A stretch of 64,000 nucleotides of DNA from an uncultured Mollicutes bacterium (GTDB taxonomy: Bacteria > Bacillota_I > Bacilli_A > RFN20 > CAG-826). Shown here piece by piece: positions 42,226 through 50,413 of this stretch (its first letter is position 1; each line of letters opens with the position of its first letter). The stretch covers positions 1 through 64,000 of the forward strand of contig UQCQ01000001.1 of the NCBI GenBank assembly GCA_900539595.1, written 5' to 3'. The notes beneath the pieces were generated by a model that saw only the letters and a list, made by a program, of their open reading frames with translations, did not search any database and was not told the DNA's origin. The translations under genes were made by a program, and so were the position numbers.

Positions 42226-44456
42226 TTCAAAGCTCCTTTCACGGAATTATCTTTTTGAATGATGTTTTGAGTCGTAGAAGCCACGGAGGCGAAGTTGTAA
42301 CCGACTTTATTTTCGCCAAAATAGGTGGAATTTCCTTCTAATGTCACGTCTTCCGCGTTATCGATTTTGCAGGAATAATTCTTCACGGATTGTTCATAGA
42401 AGAGGTTGTTCTTCACCGAAATGTTGCCAACTCCTTTTAAACGGAGCGAATTGCCCGTCCCGTGGTAGAAGAAATTGTTTTGGATGGTGACGTCTTTTAA
42501 GGTTCCGCTTGTGGCAACCCCCTTCGCGTCCCAGGTAAAGACCTGCAAATCATCCCAGCAAGAGAGGAATTTGGTGTTGAGCACTTGAATGTCCTGCGGG
42601 ACGATTGCTTCTTTGAAGGTATCGTCGACCCCAAGAATTTGGACGGCGCCCATGTTGACGTTGGAGAAGGTGCAGTTTTTGATGACCGAGTGGCGGCCTT
42701 GGAGCAAGACCCCGCGGTTCCGCTTGTTCTTGATGAGGCAGTTGTCGAGGGTCAAATGGACGGACTTCGTCGCGTTGCCTAAGCTAAATCCGACGTAGCT
42801 CGAAGAGCCTCTGCTAGGCATCGCGCGGTCTAAAGTTAAGTCATAGGTGGTGCCGATTGCTTCCACACCCACGACCTTATAGGTGTTTTTGTATTTCATG
42901 CCCGAGGGGTCATAGACATCGATTTCATCCCCGACGTCGAAGCGAATCGTCGTTTCGCTTTGGGTTTGGGCGACGGTGGTGACGTTGTCTTTGATTGCTG
43001 TGATCTTCGTGTAGAAGGATTTCACGTTGATGGCATCGTCGTGGCTGCCTTCGAGAATGCAGTTGGTGAAGACGGCGTCCCCTTCCAAATTGCAGGTATG
43101 GAGGATATCCGCGGTGCAGGTCAATAAACGTTTGGTGCCCGGTTCACGGATGAAATTCACGCGGTTGAGATAGAGGTTTTTACCCGCATCGGTTCTTAGG
43201 CCCATGCCGCCCACCGTATAGGTGGTGACATCTTCCATCGTCGTGTTCACGCAGTCTTTGAAATAGAATCCATGGGATTCGTAGACTTGGTAAGCGACCG
43301 AGGCAATTGTTCCAATTTCCGGGGTTTTGTAGGTATCGGCAAAGAAAGATTTGGACAGGGTGACTTTCAATAAATCGGAAGCGATGTCATAGTTCAAATC
43401 CTTGAGGCCGGGATTATAGAAGAGATTGCCGCTGCGATCAGGAACATAAGCGTCGAATTCGGGGTCGTAATAGTATTCCGCATAGCTTCCCGTCTTTTTC
43501 AGCTTGTACTTCTGATATTCCGCGTTGCTTAAATCATAGCCTTCGTCCGGCTTCAAATAGATGTAGCCGTTATTGCTATCCTCTTCGACTTTAACGACCG
43601 TCCCCGTAATCGTCGGGGAGGGGTTAATATCGAAGACAAGCTTATTGATGTGGAAATTCTCGCACTGAGTCAGAACGATGAACGACATCCAACCGGTGAA
43701 GACGAACTTGGTTCCTTCTTCTCCTACCAAGTAGATATCCTTCAGGTTTGATCCGGTGATGCTATTGGCAAAAAGGTAGGTTCCCTTTTGGAAATGGATG
43801 ACCTTATTCCCTTCCTCGTCCTTCAACGATTGAAGGAGATTGGTGAGTTTGCCGGCGTTATTGGTGCCGCTAGGAGAAATCCCATAGGCGTCCGCTTCAT
43901 AGGTTTTGACGTTTTCCGTCGGAACAGGATAAAGAGATTCTGTTTCGAGACGAATTTTGTTAATGCCCACGATGCCGGGACGGGATAAGCCCCAGCCCGA
44001 TGTGGTTGGATATTCTCCATGGGCAAATTCGTCAACATGGAGGTTGTTCAGGAATTGCGCATCGTCCACGATGGTTCTCCTTTCGAAGATGCTGAGTTTG
44101 ATCGAATCGGTGAAATTCCCTTCATGGGTGGTGACCGTTAACGTCACTTCTCCCGCCTTTAAGGCCGTGATGGTCGTTCCCGAAATGGAGACCGCGTCTT
44201 CTTTATCCGCGACGATATCAAACCCTTGGTTCGTCGCATTGGAAGGGGAAACTTCAATGCTTAACGCTAGGCTTTGACCAACTTCCAGTTCGGTCGGTTC
44301 GCTTTGGATACGAACTCCCGTGACAGGAATGACAGTATCGACGCTGGTAGAGGAATTTTCACTAGAAGAGGGGGGATTGGGGTTGTTCCCACAGGAAACA
44401 AGCCCCATCGCCAAAACGCCTAGCAATAAGGCTTTGGCGGCTTTGCCTCTTTTCAT
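42222..44456 (-). CDS. Lipoprotein with Big_2 and parallel beta-helix domains
   Basis: A 744-residue paralogue of the next gene without the C-terminal CBM9-like part. Lipobox GLVSC (Cys22), Big_2 domain at about 42-125 (VTGVRIQSEPTELEVGQSLA), then a parallel beta-helix to the end (FTNCILEGSHDDAINVKSFY, LTLDNCLIKNKRNRGVLLQG, VTIQNNFFYHGTGNSLRLKG). The shared KNKRNRG(V/I)L(L/V)Q segment, with SHDDA(I/L)N(V/L)K, is conserved in both paralogues and could mark the active groove, as asp/lys-rich turns do in beta-helix enzymes; that is inference. Overlaps the solute-binding protein gene by 4 nt and the next gene by 4 nt. Confidence 0.85.
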   Translation of the reverse strand: MKRGKAAKALLLGVLAMGLVSCGNNPNPPSSSENSSTSVDTVIPVTGVRIQSEPTELEVGQSLALSIEVSPSNATNQGFDIVADKEDAVSISGTTITALKAGEVTLTVTTHEGNFTDSIKLSIFERRTIVDDAQFLNNLHVDEFAHGEYPTTSGWGLSRPGIVGINKIRLETESLYPVPTENVKTYEADAYGISPSGTNNAGKLTNLLQSLKDEEGNKVIHFQKGTYLFANSITGSNLKDIYLVGEEGTKFVFTGWMSFIVLTQCENFHINKLVFDINPSPTITGTVVKVEEDSNNGYIYLKPDEGYDLSNAEYQKYKLKKTGSYAEYYYDPEFDAYVPDRSGNLFYNPGLKDLNYDIASDLLKVTLSKSFFADTYKTPEIGTIASVAYQVYESHGFYFKDCVNTTMEDVTTYTVGGMGLRTDAGKNLYLNRVNFIREPGTKRLLTCTADILHTCNLEGDAVFTNCILEGSHDDAINVKSFYTKITAIKDNVTTVAQTQSETTIRFDVGDEIDVYDPSGMKYKNTYKVVGVEAIGTTYDLTLDRAMPSRGSSSYVGFSLGNATKSVHLTLDNCLIKNKRNRGVLLQGRHSVIKNCTFSNVNMGAVQILGVDDTFKEAIVPQDIQVLNTKFLSCWDDLQVFTWDAKGVATSGTLKDVTIQNNFFYHGTGNSLRLKGVGNISVKNNLFYEQSVKNYSCKIDNAEDVTLEGNSTYFGENKVGYNFASVASTTQNIIQKDNSVKGALK

Positions 44457-46204
44457 CCGTTATACCTCGCTAGCATCGTGTTGTAGATTTGCTCCAGTTC
44501 GGTGCTTTTGAAGCGAGAAATGGTGGAAAGGTAATCCTTCCAATCCTTATCGGAATTGGGATCGAGGCTGCCGGTGATGAAGGAAGCTTCGTAATAGGTG
44601 ATTTGGTTGTCGAGTGAAGCTTTGATCGTTGAAATCTGATCGTATTCGCTGCTAGTGAATTTGTATTTGGCGGGTTCGGGAGTCTTAAGATAGGGGGTAT
44701 AGATTTCCGATTGACGGTTGAGGCGCGTGATGATTTCGTCGTTCATCTTGCCAACGAATTCATTGCTCCAATAAAGGGCGGAAGCACTTCCAACGTTCGG
44801 AGTGATTTGGGCACGGTAATCCTCTTGGTTGCCGGTCCAAGTAGAGGGGACATGGAAGGTCCAGCTGGATTTAGAAGCATCGTCCCAAGTCCAATCTTCT
44901 CCTTCATAGCCGTAGGAGATGAGCTGGGTGCCAAGATCGCTATACATGATGTCAATCAAGCGGGCCACTTCGCGTTTATAGAGGGAAGCAGTCGGGATGC
45001 AGGCTCCGTCCGGACGGAAATAGCCGAGTCCTAGTTGAATGCGCGGACCCGAATAGGAAGAGGAAAGCAAGGGGCCCACCGTGACGTATTCTTCATCGTA
45101 GTTATAGGGGGCTCCGTCTTCTTTGAGGTTATTGGGATCTTGGGATTGCGTGGTGATGATATAGGGGGCGGCCGCGACGAAGGATCCGAGGCGCTTGCCG
45201 TTCGTCGCCATATTCGTATCCGATTTATTCTCGGTCGTGGAACGGTCCATTAAGCCAGCGTCCCACATGGAACGGGCGGTCTTAAGGTAGGAACGGAACG
45301 CGTCCGTAGACGGGACGTAGGTGAAACGGGAACCGTCGTTTTCTAGTTCGCAGCTATAGGAAACATAGCCATAGCTTTGGAGGATGAAATTACGGAGGTA
45401 TTCAAACGCCTTGGACGAAACGGCAATTTCATCGTTGGTCCTGCCGTTATTGTTCGCGTCGAAGGTATTGAAATCGGTGAGGATTCCCACATAGTCGTCG
45501 ATCGTTAAAATCTTAGACGCATCGTCAATATGATGGGTTTTCGCATAGGAATTCGGATAAGAGGCGTAGATGTTTTTGATCCAGACGTTATTGATGAACA
45601 TCTTGTAAGTCAAATCTCTAGCGACGTCTTTTACCGACAACGAGCAATACATCTTGCCGTTGCTCACCGTCGCGGTTTCTTTCGCGTCTTCTTTTTGGGT
45701 ATCGATATTGAAATTGGAATCGAGCAATTTCTTATAGGTCGGCATGTAGTTATCGATTAAAGAGCCTACTTCTCCTGTTGCATCGGAGTAAGAAGCATCG
45801 TTAAACGGGGTAAGGGCGTCAAAACCCATCTCCGCGTATTGGACTTGCTCCGAAATCGGGTTGTTGAAGAGGAAAAGGTCGGGTTTGTAGTTCCGGTCTT
45901 CCCAAACGGCTGCGCGGCGGGGTTGATAAGCCGAGGTATCCGGGGTCGTGAATTCAAATTGAAGGTTCGTGAGTTCAGAAAGCTTCTTGAACATCTTCAA
46001 ATCTTTGTATTCGGGGTTGCCGCTGGAATGAGGGGCAAAGATTTTGATGGTCACGGGATCCTTGACGATTTGATAGGGGTTATCGCTCGTCCCATTCGGC
46101 AAGAAATTTTCCGCGTCATAAGAGACGCCTCCGCCACAACCGACGAGGGCGCTGCAAGCGCTTACAAGAAGCAAAGCTCCAAAAAGGGATTTTTTCATTT
46201 TCAT
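44453..46204 (-). CDS. CUT1 sugar ABC transporter solute-binding lipoprotein (LplA-like)
   Basis: A 583-residue extracellular solute-binding protein. Lipobox SALVGC (Cys23), then IVKDPVTIKIFAPHSSGNPE, LSELTNLQFEFTTPDTSAYQ and YKPDLFLFNN, the usual start of large CUT1 binding proteins for oligosaccharides. DNNNGRTNDEIAVSS matches the family's calcium-like loop (NGxxDEIP). The size fits LplA/YtcQ proteins that work with LplB and LplC permeases, which lie directly upstream. It should deliver an oligosaccharide released by the surface beta-helix proteins to the permeases. The 3' end overlaps the beta-helix gene. Confidence 0.92.
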   Translation of the reverse strand: MKMKKSLFGALLLVSACSALVGCGGGVSYDAENFLPNGTSDNPYQIVKDPVTIKIFAPHSSGNPEYKDLKMFKKLSELTNLQFEFTTPDTSAYQPRRAAVWEDRNYKPDLFLFNNPISEQVQYAEMGFDALTPFNDASYSDATGEVGSLIDNYMPTYKKLLDSNFNIDTQKEDAKETATVSNGKMYCSLSVKDVARDLTYKMFINNVWIKNIYASYPNSYAKTHHIDDASKILTIDDYVGILTDFNTFDANNNGRTNDEIAVSSKAFEYLRNFILQSYGYVSYSCELENDGSRFTYVPSTDAFRSYLKTARSMWDAGLMDRSTTENKSDTNMATNGKRLGSFVAAAPYIITTQSQDPNNLKEDGAPYNYDEEYVTVGPLLSSSYSGPRIQLGLGYFRPDGACIPTASLYKREVARLIDIMYSDLGTQLISYGYEGEDWTWDDASKSSWTFHVPSTWTGNQEDYRAQITPNVGSASALYWSNEFVGKMNDEIITRLNRQSEIYTPYLKTPEPAKYKFTSSEYDQISTIKASLDNQITYYEASFITGSLDPNSDKDWKDYLSTISRFKSTELEQIYNTMLARYNG

Positions 46205-46216
46205 TGGACTATCCTC

Positions 46217-47074
46217 CTATCCTTTGACTCCGCCCATGACAACACCTTTTTCAAAGTATTTCTGGAAGAACGGATAAATAATCAGTAACGGCAAAGAGCT
46301 CACGACGATCGTGACGTACTTCAGCTGCTCCTGCAGATTCGGGTCTCCCCCGCCAAGGCTGTTTCCATTGGAGACGAGCATGTCTTGAAGGACGCGCTGC
46401 AAGGGGTAGAGATCGGTCGATTGAATATAAAGAAGGGCATTGAAATAGTTGTTCCAATATCCAACGATCGCGTAGAGCACCATGACGAAGAGAATCGGGC
46501 GGCAAAGAGGGAGAATGACGCGCAGAAAGATTTGGAAATCGCTGCAGCCATCGATTCGAGCCGCTTCTTGCAGTTCGTTGGGAATCGAAGTGGACATGTA
46601 GGTGCGGATGACGATGATGTTGGAAACGCTCACGCACCCCGGGATGATAATCGCCCACATCGTATCGAGCATTTGAAGTTTCGAAATGAGAAGGTAAGTC
46701 GGAATCATGCCACCGCTAATAAACATCGTGAGTGTCAAGAAGATATTGAGGAACTTCCGCCCCTTGAAGTCACGACGGGACAAAGGATAGGCGCAAAGCA
46801 TCTGGAGGGTGACCTGAATCACCGTGCCGAGGAAGGTATAAAGAAGCGAATTCAAGAAACCACGGATCAAACTGTCGTTAGCAAAAACCTTCTTATACCC
46901 ATCCAAAGTGAATTCCACCGGGATGAGTCCTACTTCACCGGCCACGACCTTATCGGGGCTAGAGAAGCTACAGGCCAAAACGTTAAGCAAGGGGAGCAAG
47001 AACAAAACGGCGATGACGCCCATGACGATGGTGATGACAACGTCGAATACTTTTTCAGAATTAATGCGTTTCAT
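46217..47074 (-). CDS. CUT1 sugar ABC transporter permease (LplC/YtcP-like)
   Basis: A 285-residue inner-membrane permease with six hydrophobic segments. The cytoplasmic EAA loop reads EAARIDGCSDFQIFLRVILP, which docks to the ATPase. The N-terminal region VDVVITI and LLPLLNVLACSFS and the end FEKGVVMGGVKG are typical of LplC proteins. It lies 6 nt after the partner permease and 12 nt before the binding-protein gene. No ATPase is encoded in the operon; the MsmK at 50414-52132 is the probable energiser. Confidence 0.93.
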   Translation of the reverse strand: MKRINSEKVFDVVITIVMGVIAVLFLLPLLNVLACSFSSPDKVVAGEVGLIPVEFTLDGYKKVFANDSLIRGFLNSLLYTFLGTVIQVTLQMLCAYPLSRRDFKGRKFLNIFLTLTMFISGGMIPTYLLISKLQMLDTMWAIIIPGCVSVSNIIVIRTYMSTSIPNELQEAARIDGCSDFQIFLRVILPLCRPILFVMVLYAIVGYWNNYFNALLYIQSTDLYPLQRVLQDMLVSNGNSLGGGDPNLQEQLKYVTIVVSSLPLLIIYPFFQKYFEKGVVMGGVKG

Positions 47075-47080
47075 AAGCCA

Positions 47081-48052
47081 TTACCACAGCGAATTGTCGC
47101 TCACTTTCTTGGAGATGAAGTTCGCCACCACCAGGATGATGATGTTGATGACGCTATTGAATAAGCCGATCGCGGTCGCGTAGGAGAATTGAGGTGCCCC
47201 GTAATCTGGGAAGGAGATGCGATAGACATAGGTCGAAATGATTTCGCTGCTAATGCTATTGCCAGGGGTATACATCAAATAGACTTTTTCGAAACCAACG
47301 TTGAGGATATTGCCAATCGACATGATGAGCATGATGATGGCAAGGGGGATAATCGAAGGGAAATTGACGGAGAAAATCCGGCGGAAGCGTCCTGCTCCAT
47401 CTATTTTGGCGGCGTCGTGCAAACTGGGATCCACATTGGCCAAGCTGCCCATATAAACGATGGACCACCAGCCTAGTCCCTGCCAAAGTCCGGAGATGAC
47501 GTAGATCGCTACGAAAGCCTTGGGGTTGGACATGGCGCTCACCGAATCAAAGCCAAGGGCCATTAAGATCTTGGTAATCGCCCCGGTATCAGCGCGGAAC
47601 AAGACGAAGAGGATACCCACCAAAACAACGGTCGAAATGAAATAGGGGGCGTACATGATGATTTGAATCGTTTTCTTCGCCCACTTATATCGGACCTCGT
47701 TTAAGAAGAGGGCGTACAAAATGGGAAGGGTGGAATTGAAGACGATGGAAAGGACGCTTAAGACCAGGGTGTTCTTCATGAGCGTCCAAAAATTGGGGGA
47801 CGTGATGAAGGTATAGAAATGTTTGAAGCCGCCCATCGTCGTCCAAGGGGATCCCCATGTGCCTTGGAATGAATTGTAGTTCTTGAAAGAAATGATCAGT
47901 CCTTCTAAGGGCATGTAATGGAAGATGAAGACATAAATAACCGTGGGCAAAGCCATGAGGAATAAGGTAATTCCCCATTTGGACCACAGGCTTCTCGGCT
48001 TGGGTTTACGGACAAGCTCCGTTTCACTGAATTTCACTGCATTTTTTTCCAT
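47081..48052 (-). CDS. CUT1 sugar ABC transporter permease (LplB/YteP-like)
   Basis: First gene of the operon, a 323-residue permease. The ATG at 48052 is preferred; a frame opening at 48073 would include the cre site and -10 box. Six hydrophobic segments are visible, with MPLEGLIISFKNYNSFQGTW near the N-terminus and the EAA-type loop DAAKIDGAGRFRRIFSVNFP. It should pair with the LplC-like permease to form the channel. Expression is likely set by the adjacent cre site and by the divergent AraC gene 117 nt away. Confidence 0.92.
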   Translation of the reverse strand: MEKNAVKFSETELVRKPKPRSLWSKWGITLFLMALPTVIYVFIFHYMPLEGLIISFKNYNSFQGTWGSPWTTMGGFKHFYTFITSPNFWTLMKNTLVLSVLSIVFNSTLPILYALFLNEVRYKWAKKTIQIIMYAPYFISTVVLVGILFVLFRADTGAITKILMALGFDSVSAMSNPKAFVAIYVISGLWQGLGWWSIVYMGSLANVDPSLHDAAKIDGAGRFRRIFSVNFPSIIPLAIIMLIMSIGNILNVGFEKVYLMYTPGNSISSEIISTYVYRISFPDYGAPQFSYATAIGLFNSVINIIILVVANFISKKVSDNSLW

Positions 48053-48058
48053 AATTGC

Positions 48059-48077
48059 TGGAAGCGCTTCCATTATA
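48059..48077 (-). promoter_or_regulatory. Perfect cre site (TGGAAGCGCTTCCA) overlapping the -10 box of the transporter operon
   Basis: TGGAAGCGCTTCCA at 48059-48072 is a full palindrome that fits the CcpA consensus TGNAANCGNTNNCA at every position. TATAAT on the minus strand (48072-48077) abuts it, with a poor -35. A LacI-family repressor bound here would block initiation, giving catabolite repression of the whole operon. Confidence 0.8.
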
Positions 48078-48128
48078 GGGGCGATTTCCGAATGGAAAGA
48101 ATATACGATTTCATCTGATTTATATACT

Positions 48129-48155
48129 TTTTTGATATTTCAATGTTTTTGATAT
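48129..48155. promoter_or_regulatory. Direct repeats TTTTTGATAT, candidate AraC binding sites
   Basis: Two copies at 48129-48138 and 48146-48155, 17 bp apart, between the divergent AraC gene and the permease operon, about 55-80 bp upstream of the operon's -10 box. AraC proteins bind such tandem half-sites. They also overlap the putative promoter of the AraC gene (TATAAA at 48153-48158), which would allow autoregulation. Confidence 0.45.
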
Positions 48156-48168
48156 AAACTATTTAGGT

Positions 48169-49041
48169 ATGGAAGAAGCTTATCGCGACGTTTTGAAGAA
48201 AGACGTTTATTATAGTTACATCCCCAATAACTACGACTTTTCGGTCATTCCGCTTGTCGTGGGATTTGAACGTTGCAAAAAGACCAAAGCAAAAATCAAA
48301 TCCAATAAGTCCTGTTACATTCTCCATTATGTCTTATCCGGGCAAGGCAACATCACCCTAGAAGGGACCAATAAGTCCGTCCATCAGGGAAGTTTGTTCC
48401 TTTTCCCTCCTCATAGCAACGCCATCTACGAACCGGATAAAAAGAATCCTTGGTCCTACATTTGGATCGAATTCAACGGCTCCACCGTCAAATCGATTTT
48501 AGAGACCACCTCCTTCAGCCTCTCCCATTTCGTGTTTGAGGATTCCAAGGAAAAAGACCTGGCGAAGCTTTTGTCTAAAATGATTTATGAAGATAGCCTT
48601 TCCACGGAAGAATCCGAACCGTTATTGATTATTAGCTATCTGTTCAAAATATTTTCTTTTTTGACCAAGCAATTCCCCAAAGGCGAGACCGCCCTCATCT
48701 CGAAGAAAGAAGAAATCGTGAAGCAAATCGAACGATATCTCTATCTCCACTATAACGATTCCAATCTTTCTATCGGTGCGGTCGCCGAGAAATTCTGCTT
48801 CTCGCAATCTTATATCACGAGGCTCTATAAGTCCCAAACAGGAATTACTCCCATCCAGTACGTGGATGAAATGCGCATGAAAAAAGCCATCGAATTATTG
48901 AACCATCGTTCTTTGACGATGGATCAAATCGCCGAGGCGGTTGGCTATAAAAACCAGTTCTATTTTACGAAGCGGTTCAAAAAATATTACGGGGTACCCC
49001 CTTCCAAATATAAGCAAAAGATTTCAGTGGATTTAGGTTAA
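48169..49041 (+). CDS. AraC-family transcription regulator of the glycan operon
   Basis: A 290-residue regulator with an N-terminal cupin-like arabinose-binding-type domain (YILHYVLSGQGNITLEGTN, GSLFLFPPHSNAIYEPDKK, WSYIWIEFNGS) and a C-terminal AraC double helix-turn-helix (LSIGAVAEKFCFSQSYITRL; MDQIAEAVGYKNQFYFTKRF; ending YGVPPSKYKQK). It is transcribed away from the ABC transporter operon, the usual place for a local activator that responds to the imported oligosaccharide. It converges with the RDD gene, overlapping by 4 nt. The ligand is unknown. Confidence 0.92.
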   Translation: MEEAYRDVLKKDVYYSYIPNNYDFSVIPLVVGFERCKKTKAKIKSNKSCYILHYVLSGQGNITLEGTNKSVHQGSLFLFPPHSNAIYEPDKKNPWSYIWIEFNGSTVKSILETTSFSLSHFVFEDSKEKDLAKLLSKMIYEDSLSTEESEPLLIISYLFKIFSFLTKQFPKGETALISKKEEIVKQIERYLYLHYNDSNLSIGAVAEKFCFSQSYITRLYKSQTGITPIQYVDEMRMKKAIELLNHRSLTMDQIAEAVGYKNQFYFTKRFKKYYGVPPSKYKQKISVDLG

Positions 49042-50402
49042 CGGGGGTCCTTATCTTTAGAGGATTCGTCGCGTTCGGTGTTTTTAAAGCAAGTGGAATC
49101 AAAATAAGGAAGATCCGCTTCGTAGAGTTTGGTCTCTTCTTTTTCTTTTGCTTCTTGGATTTTGGCTTCTTCTTCGCATTGATGGTCCACGTAATAACGG
49201 GTATCCACGACGATGGAATCACTAGCAAGTTCGATCAAGGAACGACGGTCTTTTCTTATCAACATCACCAAGGTATTCACAATGGGAACGAGGAATAAAA
49301 TAATCGTGATGTTAAAGAGGGAGATTCCGGCGTTTCCAATAGAAAAGAGGGGATACATCCATCCACTATTGAGACCGCCAGCAAAGAAGCAAGAAAAGAA
49401 TAAAGTGGGGAAAAAGGAAAAGAAAGAGACGAGGTTCCTTAACAAAATCTGCCCCTTCGATACGTCAAGACCGTCCTTTTGGATGACCGCGGCTTTAAAA
49501 GCCATCAGGCCAACCGTTTGGCCATTCTTGGTGATAATACTTGGCAAAAGGATGGAAAGGAGAAAGGCAAGGACGTACCCGATAAAGGAGAATAACGATA
49601 TGATTTTGGAGCAGCTCGCGTAATTCGAGTGATACAAGGTATATAGTTCCTGGTAACGGGTGCTTTGGAAGAGGATATTCCCCGCTTCAGTGAAAACCCC
49701 TTGGTATTGGCTGATTAAGAAATTATAGGAATTAAGCCCTTCTTGTCCGCCTTCTCCAAAATAAAGGTATCGATAAAGGGTATGCGCGTAATCTAACGTT
49801 AAGACAGGAAGAGTGTCTTCGCCTTCATAATAATTCCAGCTGGCTCCCTTGGAATTGTTTTTAAGAACCGTCTTGTAATGGGATTCGTAACTTTGCCCTT
49901 CTAAAGGGAATAAATTGTCGTTTTGATTATTCGCTTTTGCGTAGTCCACGAAGAAATAAGCGAGGACGTCACTCGAATAGGAGGCGGAGGCTACGTTATA
50001 TTCGTTTCCCTTGGCGATAGGATTATCATCATTTCGCGTGAATTTGGCATCCCATTCTTCTTGGTAGGTCGAATAGGAATAAAGGATATGGCTCAACGCG
50101 TATTTTTTAAAAACTTCGTCCTGGGAGACGGGGGCGTCGTAATTCTTCGATCCGTCTTCGTTTAAAGGGAATTCAAAAAGCTTGGTTTCTTCTTCTAGTC
50201 GATACATGTCTTCCCGGGAACGATTGATCGTTTCCATCTTGGAAGAATAAGAAGGGACGGAGCCGACGATAGCGCTAGAAGCAAGAATCAAGCAAAAGGA
50301 AACCACGCTTAAAATCAAAGCATCCAGCAACGAGGCGTAGATTCTTCTAGCCCCCGATAAGAAGCCTTCGTTTCGATATTGGGAAGCGTACTTCTTCTCC
50401 AT
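49038..50402 (-). CDS. RDD-family membrane protein
   Basis: A 454-residue membrane protein of the RDD family. The first RDD helix is ARRIYASLLDALILSVVSFC, then a polar extracytoplasmic insert of about 215 residues that is far longer than in ordinary RDD proteins, then helices with the RDD marks NGQTVGLMAFKAAVIQ and DRRSLIELASDSIVVD. The C-terminus is a charged cytosolic tail rich in Glu and Lys. RDD proteins are poorly understood, some act in ion transport. It follows msmK after 11 nt and probably shares its transcript. Function unknown. Confidence 0.85.
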   Translation of the reverse strand: MEKKYASQYRNEGFLSGARRIYASLLDALILSVVSFCLILASSAIVGSVPSYSSKMETINRSREDMYRLEEETKLFEFPLNEDGSKNYDAPVSQDEVFKKYALSHILYSYSTYQEEWDAKFTRNDDNPIAKGNEYNVASASYSSDVLAYFFVDYAKANNQNDNLFPLEGQSYESHYKTVLKNNSKGASWNYYEGEDTLPVLTLDYAHTLYRYLYFGEGGQEGLNSYNFLISQYQGVFTEAGNILFQSTRYQELYTLYHSNYASCSKIISLFSFIGYVLAFLLSILLPSIITKNGQTVGLMAFKAAVIQKDGLDVSKGQILLRNLVSFFSFFPTLFFSCFFAGGLNSGWMYPLFSIGNAGISLFNITIILFLVPIVNTLVMLIRKDRRSLIELASDSIVVDTRYYVDHQCEEEAKIQEAKEKEETKLYEADLPYFDSTCFKNTERDESSKDKDPR

Positions 50403-50413
50403 AATGGGAAATA

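Noticed and set aside
46385..47164. Plus-strand frame of 259 codons
   Set aside because: Antisense to two ABC permease genes with clear family motifs.
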